Assembly (NCBI GenBank): GCA_965228125.1
Contig: OZ245791.1
Span: 1,302,001-1,366,000, forward strand
Reading direction: 5' to 3'
DNA length: 64,000 bases
DNA from: GWF2-38-69 sp965228125
GTDB lineage: Bacteria > Verrucomicrobiota > Lentisphaeria > Victivallales > GWF2-38-69
Each line of letters starts with the position of its first letter. The stretch's first letter is position 1. Positions 45,101 through 52,414 of this stretch are shown here, in pieces. A program made the translations under genes and the position numbers. The notes beneath the pieces are model-generated. The model saw only the letters and a program-made list of their open reading frames with translations. It was not told the DNA's origin and ran no database searches.

Positions 45101-45981
45101 TCTTTAGTCGTTGATGTATCTCGCTGAAGACATTTGAGCAGATAATCGGCTTTATTAGGAATATGAATAAGCTCTATATCTTTAACTTTCTGAGCTTTTA
45201 ACGCAGCAACGGCCTGTTCAGTAACCGGATCGTAGGGTTCTACCATCACATCGCCGTCAGCATCAATAATCTCATTCATAGTATAGTATACTGAAACATC
45301 TGCTTCCTTTGCCAATGCTGCTACAGTAACTTTCTTAATATCATAGAAATTGCTTATGATCTCTCTATTGCTTTCGTATCCAACAGCCCTCAATAGTGTA
45401 GTTACAAGAAACTTCCTGCGCCTCCTTTTTCTGTCTAAGTAGATGTACATATTATCGCTGATATCAAACTGTACTTCCAGCCAAGATCCTCTGTCAGGAA
45501 TAATACGATACGAATAAAGAGTACGGCCGCTTGTATGTTGTTTCTTTTCAAAACAAACTCCAGGAGATCTATGGAGTTGGCTTATTATTACTCTTTCAGC
45601 ACCATTTATTACAAATGTGCCTCTGTCTGTCATTATAGGAATTTCACCCATATAGACTGTTTCATTCTTTATTTCGCCATTATTTTCCAATCTAAATTCT
45701 ATGTTAAACGGGGAACCATAAGTTTCTCCGTCTTTCAGACATTCCAGCAGACCTGATTTAGGTGTTCCAATACTATATGAAATGTACTCCAATGCACATT
45801 TTTTGTCATAACTCTCAATCGGGAATATTTCTCTAAGAACCTCATCAAGCCCCTGTACTTTCCTATCTTTTTGCGGAATATCCTTTTGTAGAAATTCGTA
45901 GTATGAATCGATTTGGATATTAATCAGATTGGGTATCTCTAATATATCGTGAAGCTTTCCAAGATTTGTTCTTTCTGCCAT
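42157..45981 (-). CDS. rpoB: RNA polymerase beta subunit
   Basis: A 1,274-residue subunit forming the other pincer of the polymerase. The rifampicin region reads [20 protein letters not shown] then LSALGPGGL. Asn462 (codon 44596-44598) occupies the place of E. coli His526, a classic resistance position, while Asp516 and Ser531 equivalents are unchanged. Further standard parts are [21 protein letters not shown] and the C-terminal [30 protein letters not shown]. It is separated from rplL by 130 bp that hold an attenuator-like hairpin. Confidence 0.97.
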   Translation of the reverse strand: [1274 protein letters not shown]

Positions 45982-46051
45982 ATCACACCTTGCTATTACC
46001 AGTTAATTACGATGAAAATTTGAGCAGGAATGCTCTTCTTTTCTTAAAGGC

Positions 46052-46088
46052 AAAAAGACGGGAAACGCATTTCCATGCATTTCCCGAC
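46052..46088 (-). terminator. Attenuator-like terminator between rplL and rpoB
   Basis: In the minus-strand RNA, 46088-46075 pairs with 46070-46057 to give a stem of about 13 pairs (one mismatch, one G-U) around a 4-nt loop, followed by five U. Its place, between ribosomal and polymerase genes, is the same as the known partial terminator in E. coli that sets the ratio of L7/L12 to RpoB. Confidence 0.75.
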
Positions 46089-46111
46089 TTTCAAATTACC
46101 GTTTTTGAGAA

Positions 46112-46507
46112 CTACTTGAGCTCAACGGTTGCGCCGGCTGCTTCCAGTTCTTTCTTAAGTTTGTTAGCTTCGTCCTTTGATACGCCTTCTTTAACATTCT
46201 TTGGCGCTTCTTCTACAAGTTTCTTGGCATCAGCTAGTCCGAGTCCTGTCATAGCTCTGACAACTTTGATAACTTCAATTTTCTTTTCTCCGAATGCCTT
46301 AAGCACAACTGTGAACTCAGTTTGCTCTTCAGCTGCTTCTGCTGGAGCTGCTGCTGCTGGAGCTGCTGCTACAGCTACTGGAGCTGCTGCTGTTACTCCG
46401 AGTCTGTCTTCCAAAGCTTTAACAAGTTTTGATAGCTCTAGAACTGTCATTCCTTCTACATAAGATATAAATTTTTCCATTTCAGCAGTAACGTTTACTT
46501 CTGACAT
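46112..46507 (-). CDS. rplL: 50S ribosomal protein L7/L12
   Basis: A 131-residue stalk protein recruiting translation GTPases. N-terminal dimerisation domain (about 1-45), an Ala-rich hinge (AAAPVAVAAAPAAAAPAEAAEE) and the C-terminal factor-binding domain with KIEVIKVVRAMTGLGLADAKKLVE. A few extra residues precede the first helix. It lies 41 bp after rplJ. Confidence 0.96.
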   Translation of the reverse strand: MSEVNVTAEMEKFISYVEGMTVLELSKLVKALEDRLGVTAAAPVAVAAAPAAAAPAEAAEEQTEFTVVLKAFGEKKIEVIKVVRAMTGLGLADAKKLVEEAPKNVKEGVSKDEANKLKKELEAAGATVELK

Positions 46508-46548
46508 TTTGAACCTCCGTTTGAATTATTTGAATTTGATTTAATTAT

Positions 46549-47073
46549 TTAATTTGTAGCAGCTTTCTTGTCTCTATATGAGCTAAGCAAATATACGGGA
46601 CTAGCAAGTTTTGCGTTAAGAACGCTGACAAGATTTCTAGCAGGAGCCTGAAGAACCCCAAGCAATTGAGCATAAAGAATTTCTTTAGGAGGCAATTTGG
46701 AAATAGCATCAATATCTGCGGCTTTTAGAACGGAGCCTTCAAGATATCCGCATTTAAATCCAACTACCGAGAACTTTTTCAGAAACTCGCTCAAAACTTT
46801 TGCTACGGCACTGCAATCACCTTTACCGCTAATAAGAGCTGTATCTCCTGCAAGCTTGATACTTGCTAAATCTTTAAGCTCTTTAAGTTCAGCTGCTTTT
46901 GTAATTAAAGTATTTTTCAATACCTGGCAGTCAGCACCCACCTTATCAAGTTCTATTCTAAGCTGCTCAAAATCCTTAACTTTCAGTCCCTTGTAACTTA
47001 TCATATACAAGAAACCAGACTCCACAAGAACTGTGCCAATATCGTTGACGATTTGTTTTTTTTCAATTCTCAT
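46549..47073 (-). CDS. rplJ: 50S ribosomal protein L10
   Basis: A 174-residue base of the L7/L12 stalk. RIEKKQIVNDIGTVL at the start, KGLKVKDFEQLRIEL and the VLKNTLITKA segment are typical. Its ATG shares bases with the rplA stop (TAATG), leaving no room for the L10 leader that gives autoregulation in E. coli between rplA and rplJ. Confidence 0.95.
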   Translation of the reverse strand: MRIEKKQIVNDIGTVLVESGFLYMISYKGLKVKDFEQLRIELDKVGADCQVLKNTLITKAAELKELKDLASIKLAGDTALISGKGDCSAVAKVLSEFLKKFSVVGFKCGYLEGSVLKAADIDAISKLPPKEILYAQLLGVLQAPARNLVSVLNAKLASPVYLLSSYRDKKAATN

Positions 47074-47774
47074 TATGCCACCACTTTTATGAAGTCTTTA
47101 AGGCTAATCTTTAATCCAGGGCTCATTGTAGAACAAACAGTACCTGATAATAAATATGTACCTTTTGCAGCTGATGGTTTTGCAGCAATAATAGCATTTA
47201 TTATTGTTCTGCAATTAACTTCAAGCTGTTCAACTGTAAAGGACAGCTTTCCAATTGGTGTATGAGCACATCCACCTTTGTCTGCCCTAAATTCAACTTT
47301 ACCGGCTTTAGCTTCTTTTACTGCCTTCTCTACATTGTCTGTAACAGTTCCAGTCTTTGGGTTAGGCATCAAACCTTTTGGCCCAAGAACTTTACCAAGA
47401 GCTCTTAACTTTGGCATATCTCCTGGAGTTGTAATTAAAGAATCAAATTCCAGCCAACCACCTTTAATTTTTTCGATAAGATCATCTAGTCCAACAACAT
47501 CTGCGCCTGCAGCTTTTGCTTTCTCTGCAACTTCTGCCGATGCCACAACAGCTATTCTCACTTTTTTCCCTGTCCCGCTTGGAAGAGTTACAGCTCCTCT
47601 TACGGTTTGATCAGACTGCTTAGTATCAATGCCTAATCTAAGAGCTACTTCTACTGTCTCATCAAATTTGACATGTGGGATACTTTTTAAAAGAGTCAAA
47701 GCTTCGTTGATTTCATAGACTTTCTGAGTATCGATTTTCTCGATCTGAGAACGGTACAATTTACTTCTATTCAC
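47073..47774 (-). CDS. rplA: 50S ribosomal protein L1
   Basis: A 233-residue L1, mobile stalk at the E site and a translational repressor of its own operon in many bacteria. The two domains are evident; GKVLGPKGLMPNPKTGTVT is the interdomain signature and KGGCAHTPIGKLSF follows. It overlaps the end of rplK by 8 nt and is coupled to rplJ. Confidence 0.96.
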   Translation of the reverse strand: MNRSKLYRSQIEKIDTQKVYEINEALTLLKSIPHVKFDETVEVALRLGIDTKQSDQTVRGAVTLPSGTGKKVRIAVVASAEVAEKAKAAGADVVGLDDLIEKIKGGWLEFDSLITTPGDMPKLRALGKVLGPKGLMPNPKTGTVTDNVEKAVKEAKAGKVEFRADKGGCAHTPIGKLSFTVEQLEVNCRTIINAIIAAKPSAAKGTYLLSGTVCSTMSPGLKISLKDFIKVVA

Positions 47775-48195
47775 CTCGCACCTCGATTCCCATACTTCTT
47801 GCAGTACCTTGGATAATTTTTTCTGCTGCTTTCAAGTCTCTGGCATTAATATCCTTTTCCTTGATTTTAGCTATTTCCTGTACTTGTTTCTTTGTAACTT
47901 TGCCAACTATTTCTTTGCCGGTAGTCTTTGCTCCTGATGCAAGGCCTGCTGCCTTTTTCAGGAGGATAGAAGCCGGTGGTGACTTAGTGACAAAGGTAAA
48001 AGAACGATCCTGATAGACCGTAATAACAACAGGAATAACTAACCCCGCTTGAGCTTGAGTTGCAGCATTAAACTTCTTGCAAAATTCCATAATGTTTACA
48101 CCAGCCTGGCCTAATGCAGGACCGACTGGGGGCGCGGGATTAGCAGCGCCGGCAGGAATTTGCAGTTTAATAACCGCTGTTACCTTCTTTGCCAT
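47767..48195 (-). CDS. rplK: 50S ribosomal protein L11
   Basis: A 142-residue L11 of the GTPase-associated centre. The N-terminal proline-rich helix KLQIPAGAANPAPPVGPALGQAGVNIMEFCK binds RelA and thiostrepton in known cases; the C-terminal RNA-binding domain ends in AEKIIQGTARSMGIEV. It starts 91 bp after nusG, a spacer in which a long-range AGAACGG/CCGTTCT pairing is possible. Confidence 0.96.
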   Translation of the reverse strand: MAKKVTAVIKLQIPAGAANPAPPVGPALGQAGVNIMEFCKKFNAATQAQAGLVIPVVITVYQDRSFTFVTKSPPASILLKKAAGLASGAKTTGKEIVGKVTKKQVQEIAKIKEKDINARDLKAAEKIIQGTARSMGIEVRGE

Positions 48196-48286
48196 ATTTT
48201 ACCTTACCTATGTGGGACGAAAGAACGGATTTTCTACCACATTTTTTATATATGTAATGTAATGCAACTTTGAGAAGCCCGTTCTG

Positions 48287-48868
48287 TTATGCTTCCTTCT
48301 CAACTTGCCAAAATTCTAATTCAACTGGCGTATTTCTGCCAAAAATTGATATGAGAACCTTTATCTTACCCCTTCCCTGATCAATTTCCTGAACATCGCC
48401 TTCAAAATTCTCAAATGCGCCATCTTTTACTCTGACTCGCTCGCCAATCTCATACTGATTCTTATGAACAACATTTTCTTTTCTTTCCTGTACTTGATTA
48501 AGAAGATTGTTCACTTCGTCATTTGATAATGGCATAGGTTTCCTGTCTGACCCGCAACCGATGAAACCGATTATTCCCTGTGTTTCCCTGATAAAGTACC
48601 ATACGTCATCACGAACTTTGCCTTCCGTATCATATAAGTCCATTCTTACAAGAACGTAACCTGGGAAAAATTTTCTCGCCGAAGTAATTTTCTCGCCTTT
48701 CTTTACTTCAGAAACTTTCTCTACAGGAATAAGCACTTCATAAATAGGCAAGTTATTACCCTCTAGCTTCAGTTGCCTTTCAAGATTTTCCTTGGCTTTG
48801 TTTTCGTGTCCGGAGAGAGCCTGTATTACAAACCATTGACCTTGTTTTCTTTCTTCAGAAGTACTCAT
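48287..48868 (-). CDS. nusG: Transcription elongation/antitermination factor NusG
   Basis: A 193-residue protein joining RNA polymerase to Rho or to the ribosome. NGN domain (WFVIQALSGHENKAKENLERQ ... FFPGYVLVRMDL, about residues 12-120) and KOW domain (GERVRVKDGAFENFEGDVQEID, about 138-160). Length and order are standard, without the extra inserted domain seen in some phyla. It follows secE after 26 bp. Confidence 0.96.
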   Translation of the reverse strand: MSTSEERKQGQWFVIQALSGHENKAKENLERQLKLEGNNLPIYEVLIPVEKVSEVKKGEKITSARKFFPGYVLVRMDLYDTEGKVRDDVWYFIRETQGIIGFIGCGSDRKPMPLSNDEVNNLLNQVQERKENVVHKNQYEIGERVRVKDGAFENFEGDVQEIDQGRGKIKVLISIFGRNTPVELEFWQVEKEA

Positions 48869-48894
48869 TATTTCAATAAAACCTTAAAGATAAA

Positions 48895-49092
48895 TTAAAA
48901 ACCTGTTAGAATTCGGATAATTTTCTGACTTGCAAAATCTACAACAGCCACAAACGCAGCTAAAACTCCTATAGCTACTATTACTATGATAGTAGTCCTG
49001 AAAAGCTCATCCCTCTTGGGCCAAGAACATTTTCCAATCTCCTCTATTGTGCCTGAAATAAATTTTCTCGTATTTGTTAACCAGTTATTCAT
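48895..49092 (-). CDS. secE: Preprotein translocase subunit SecE
   Basis: A 65-residue single-spanning SecE of the SecYEG channel. FISGTIEEIGKCSWPKRDEL is the conserved amphipathic helix and WP turn, followed by one transmembrane helix (about residues 33-57). The short form is typical of most bacteria other than enterics. It lies 8 bp after tRNA-Trp and before nusG, the usual place. Confidence 0.93.
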   Translation of the reverse strand: MNNWLTNTRKFISGTIEEIGKCSWPKRDELFRTTIIVIVAIGVLAAFVAVVDFASQKIIRILTGF

Positions 49093-49100
49093 AATTTAAT

Positions 49101-49176
49101 TGGCAGGTGGAACAGGGTTCGAACCTGCGACCTACGGTTTTGGAGACCGTTGCTCTACCAGCTGAGCTATCCACCT
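49101..49176 (-). tRNA. tRNA-Trp (anticodon CCA)
   Basis: A 76-nt cloverleaf: AGGTGGA pairs with TCCACCT, then G and encoded CCA; anticodon arm ACGGT-CTCCAAA-ACCGT; T arm with GGTTCGAACCC. It stands between rpmG and secE, an arrangement common in bacteria. Confidence 0.95.
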
Positions 49177-49195
49177 CTGTTTTTAAGACAGTTTT

Positions 49196-49348
49196 TTATT
49201 TTGTTTCTCTATGAAGAGTGTGTTTTTTATCAAATTTGCAAAACTTCTTTCTTTCTATTCTGCCGGGAGTATTTTTTTTCTCTTTGACTGACGTGTAATT
49301 TTTTCTTTTGCACTCAGTACATGACAATGTAATAATTTCTCTAGCCAT
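49196..49348 (-). CDS. rpmG: 50S ribosomal protein L33
   Basis: A 50-residue L33, too short for many gene finders: it begins MAREIITLSCTECKRKNY and ends KKHTLHRETK. The first zinc pair is present (Cys10, Cys13), but in the second only Cys37 remains and the partner place is Asp (FCKFDKK), so zinc binding is probably impaired. It lies between tuf and tRNA-Trp. Confidence 0.93.
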   Translation of the reverse strand: MAREIITLSCTECKRKNYTSVKEKKNTPGRIERKKFCKFDKKHTLHRETK

Positions 49349-49368
49349 TGTATTTCACCATAACTAAA

Positions 49369-49404
49369 TTTGTCCCGAGTACTCCAAGCGAGCACCGGGA
49401 CAAA
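49369..49404 (-). terminator. Hairpin between tuf and rpmG
   Basis: TTTGTCCCG pairs with CGGGACAAA, extended by an inner imperfect pairing, in the minus-strand RNA, 21 nt after the tuf stop. The U run after it is short, so it may be a partial terminator or a processing site in the cluster. Confidence 0.5.
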
Positions 49405-49424
49405 TAAAATAATTCAAATTTTAA

Positions 49425-50621
49425 TTACTGTAAAATTTCAGTAACTCTACCTGAAGCAACAGTCCTTCCGCCTTCACGAATAGCAAAACGAAGAGTCTTT
49501 TCCATTGCTATTGGAGCAATAAGTTCAACTTCGATAGTTGTGTTATCGCCAGGCATTACCATTTCTACACCTTCCGGAAGTTTTACTATTCCGGTTACGT
49601 CAGTTGTTCTGAAGTAGAACTGAGGTCTGTAGTTTGTAAAGAAAGGAGTATGTCTTCCACCTTCTTCTTTTGACAATACATATACTTCACCTTTGAACTT
49701 AGTATGAGGAGTGATGGTTTTTGGTTTAGCAAGAACCTGACCACGTTCCACATCTTCTTTTTTCGTTCCTCTGAGAAGACATCCGACGTTATCCCCAGCT
49801 CTACCTTCATCCAAAAGCTTACGGAACATTTCAACACCTGTTACAGCTGTTGTAACTGTAGGTCTGATTCCAACTATTTCAATAGACTCGCCAACCTTGA
49901 TGACTCCGCGCTCAACTCTACCTGTAACTACCGTACCACGGCCTTCGATAGAAAATATATCTTCTATAGGCATTAGGAAAGGCTGATCAACTGCGCGTAC
50001 AGGCTCAGGAATGTATTTATCCACAGCTTCGATAAGATCATGGATACATTTTACATCGGGGCTGTCTGGCTCGCCTTGAGCTTCCATAGCCTTAAGAGCC
50101 GAACCTCTGATAATTGGAATATCATCGCCAGGATATTCATACTTGGACAGAAGTTCACGAACTTCCATTTCAACAAGGTCTATCAATTCCGGATCGTCTA
50201 CCTGATCAACTTTGTTCAAGAATACAACTAAAGCTGGAACTCCTACCTGACGAGCAAGCAAGATATGTTCACGTGTCTGAGCCATCGGACCATCAGTGGC
50301 TGCTATAACTATTATAGCTCCATCCATCTGGGCAGCACCTGTAATCATGTTCTTAATATAGTCAGCGTGCCCAGGACAATCTACATGTGCATAGTGACGG
50401 GTTGCGGACTGATATTCTACGTGTGCAGTGTTAATTGTGATACCGCGAGCTTTTTCTTCTGGAGCGCTATCAATCTGAGCGTAAGATTTTATTTCTCCGC
50501 CAAATTTCTTCTGCATTGCCATAGTAATAGCTGCAGTAAGAGTAGTCTTACCATGGTCAACGTGACCAATTGTACCTACATTCACATGTGGTTTTGTTCT
50601 TTCGAATTTTTCTCTAGCCAT
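49425..50621 (-). CDS. tuf: Translation elongation factor Tu
   Basis: A 398-residue GTPase delivering aminoacyl-tRNA. G motifs GHVDHGKTT, DCPGHADY and NKVDQVDD (NKxD) are complete, followed by domains II and III with the usual C-terminal GGRTVASGRVTEI. It is in the tufB-type place: tRNA-Thr, tuf, rpmG, tRNA-Trp, secE. No tuf stands between fusA and rpsJ, so this may be the only copy. AGGAGG precedes the ATG. Confidence 0.97.
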   Translation of the reverse strand: MAREKFERTKPHVNVGTIGHVDHGKTTLTAAITMAMQKKFGGEIKSYAQIDSAPEEKARGITINTAHVEYQSATRHYAHVDCPGHADYIKNMITGAAQMDGAIIVIAATDGPMAQTREHILLARQVGVPALVVFLNKVDQVDDPELIDLVEMEVRELLSKYEYPGDDIPIIRGSALKAMEAQGEPDSPDVKCIHDLIEAVDKYIPEPVRAVDQPFLMPIEDIFSIEGRGTVVTGRVERGVIKVGESIEIVGIRPTVTTAVTGVEMFRKLLDEGRAGDNVGCLLRGTKKEDVERGQVLAKPKTITPHTKFKGEVYVLSKEEGGRHTPFFTNYRPQFYFRTTDVTGIVKLPEGVEMVMPGDNTTIEVELIAPIAMEKTLRFAIREGGRTVASGRVTEILQ

Positions 50622-50693
50622 GATTCTCTATTTTCCTCCTAGCTATAAATAATACATTTGTTTTGTTTTTTAAAAAGATATATATAATTAAAA

Positions 50694-50769
<76 letters not shown>

Positions 50770-50838
50770 GCCGGGCCTGTCGTCCGGATTCCGGACTGCA
50801 AAAATCTAAACTATCAAACAACTCACCACAATAAATTA

Positions 50839-50922
50839 TGGTGCTCGAGGGGGGACTTGAACCCCCACGGATTACTCCACATGCCCCTCAAACATGCGCG
50901 TCTGCCATTTCGCCACCCGAGC
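50839..50922 (-). tRNA. tRNA-Leu (anticodon GAG)
   Basis: An 84-nt class II tRNA with a long variable arm. The acceptor GCTCGGG pairs with CTCGAGC (one G-U), then A and encoded CCA; the anticodon arm CATGT-TTGAGGG-GCATG reads CUC/CUU. It is the first gene of the cluster. Confidence 0.93.
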
Positions 50923-50936
50923 AATAAAAGGCTTTT

Positions 50937-50964
50937 ATTTTACCATTGACTAAACTCAATACAA
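50937..50964 (-). promoter_or_regulatory. Candidate promoter of the tRNA-Leu/tRNA-Thr/tuf cluster
   Basis: On the minus strand TTGTAT (50964-50959) and TAAAAT (50942-50937) are 16 bp apart, about 15 nt before the mature tRNA-Leu. The region around it is very AT-rich, as expected for an UP element. Confidence 0.4.
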
Positions 50965-50990
50965 ATTTTAAAACCAAAATTTTTAAAATT

Positions 50991-51485
50991 TTATTGAGCA
51001 AACGCCTTGGAAAGAATTTTTGCAGTGTCTTTGAGTGATTGAGGTAAAACTTTTATATCTCCTATTACTGGCATAAAGTTTACATCTCCAATCCATCTTG
51101 GCACAATATGAAGATGAAGATGAGCTTCGCACCCTGCGCCTGCGGCTGCGCCAAAATTGTAACCGACATTGAACCCTGCCGGCTTCATAACAGCACTTAA
51201 AACATCTTTGGATTTAACCATTAAGTCTGAAATTTCGTATAAAGTTTCTTTGGGAAGTTCCGATACATCGCCGATATGCTCATAAGGAGCAATAAGCAAG
51301 TGTCCTGAGTTATATGGATAGGCATTCAACATTACAAAGGCATTAATTCCCTTGAATACAACGTAATCGTTATCCGCCTTATTCGAATTACATTTTTTCC
51401 TTTCGCAAAGAAAACATTGTCCATCCTTATCTGAAAGAATGTAGTCAATGCGCCATGGTGCCCATAAATTTTTGGATTCTCTCAT
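50991..51485 (-). CDS. HIT-family nucleotide hydrolase/transferase
   Basis: About 164 residues with the histidine-triad motif HLHLHIVPRW near residue 126 and an N-terminal CFLCE pair that may form half of a zinc site. The segment ESKNLWAPWRIDYI is typical of the bacterial Ap4A-hydrolase/phosphorylase-like HIT branch. It probably hydrolyses dinucleoside polyphosphates or AMP-lysine type adducts. The ATG at 51485 has GGGGA upstream; an earlier ATG or TTG (51491 and 51497) lacks a site. It follows the broken uronate isomerase gene after 22 bp. Confidence 0.85.
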   Translation of the reverse strand: MRESKNLWAPWRIDYILSDKDGQCFLCERKKCNSNKADNDYVVFKGINAFVMLNAYPYNSGHLLIAPYEHIGDVSELPKETLYEISDLMVKSKDVLSAVMKPAGFNVGYNFGAAAGAGCEAHLHLHIVPRWIGDVNFMPVIGDIKVLPQSLKDTAKILSKAFAQ

Positions 51486-51507
51486 TATCATCCCCAATTA
51501 TAATTGA

Positions 51508-52276
51508 TCATTTAGTATCAATCGGAAAGTATTCAGCAGCGTTGTTATAACAAATCCCCTTTATAACCTCTCCATAGAAACAAATATCATTCTCCAACTC
51601 GCCTTTTTCAATCCAACTCCAAATCATCTCGCAAAGGATTCTTCTAAAATATTCGTGCCTTGTGTAAGAAAGAAAACTTCTCGAATCAGCAGGCATTCCA
51701 ATAATTTTTCCAAACACTGCCATTTCTGACAGAAATCTCATTTGCGACTTCATTCCGCTTATATGGTCATTAAACCACCAAACTGTTCCAAATTGTATTT
51801 TCCCCGGGATATTTGCACTGAAAGCTCCGACCAGCGAACTTAGAACTTCATTCTTAACGGAATTAATAGTATAAAGAATTGTCTTAGGCAGTTCTGCTTT
51901 CATTTCCATTGAATTCAAAAGAGAGGCTAACTGAGGGGCAAAATTACCATCGCCAATTGCATCGTATCCTGTATCAGGGCCAAGCTTGCCAAACATCGAA
52001 TAATTGACGTTCCTCATAACTCCAACGTGTAATTGGACGATCCATCCTTTTAAGTAATACATTGAAGCCAACTGCAAAATTATATTCGTTTTATAAGCAT
52101 CTATCTCATCTTTGTTAAGTTCCTGCTCCGACATTGCTTTGTTGAAAATTTCAGCTATTCCTTTGGATTCAAATGACAATGGCAATCAAAATGGGCATTT
52201 TCTTGGCATAGTCATGAAAAAGTTTTCTGGCTGTTTTTGAAGTTAGAAGGAAGTTTCTGCCCATAAATTTTTTCAT
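51508..52276 (-). pseudogene. uxaC: Uronate (glucuronate/galacturonate) isomerase with internal deletion
   Basis: Both ends of UxaC are present but the middle is gone. From the ATG at 52276 the frame reads MKKFMGRNFLLTSKTARKLF then HDYAKKMPI, the family N terminus. There it breaks, and the C-terminal half continues in another frame from about 52185: GWIVQLHVGVMRN, LGPDTGYDAIGD, LPKTILYTINS, GKIQFGTVWWFNDHISGM, DSRSFLSYTRHEYFRRILC and NNAAEYF. About 210-220 residues, including the metal-binding DYHCHL that should follow MPI, are missing compared with the usual 460-470. A TGA lies in frame directly before the C-terminal half. The gene cannot make an active enzyme. It would otherwise interconvert D-glucuronate and D-fructuronate. 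Confidence 0.85.
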
Positions 52277-52353
52277 AAATCAATATTTCCGCTTTTCAGT
52301 CATTCACTTTTCAATTGTTTATTGCCAATAGAAAGGGCTTTTTATTATTCTAT

Positions 52354-52361
52354 GCTATAAT
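52354..52361 (+). promoter_or_regulatory. Extended -10 promoter of the nag operon
   Basis: TATGCTATAAT around 52351-52361 gives an extended -10 (TGnTATAAT) with a perfect hexamer at 52356-52361, about 54 bp before the chosen nagA start. The -35 region is poor, as expected for extended -10 promoters. Confidence 0.5.
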
Positions 52362-52414
52362 TTGCTTACTTTCTCTTTTAGAAAATGAATTTTTTGCTGT
52401 TTGGAGGTCACAAC

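Noticed and set aside
48196..48286. Long-range AGAACGG/CCGTTCT pairing before rplK as an L1/L10 control leader
   Set aside because: The loop is about 50 nt and part of the pairing lies near the nusG stop; without comparative data it could be chance.
50770..50838. Palindrome GTCCGGATTCCGGAC in the tRNA-Thr/tRNA-Leu spacer
   Set aside because: Only 15 bp and no U run. It may be a processing site, but nothing more can be said.
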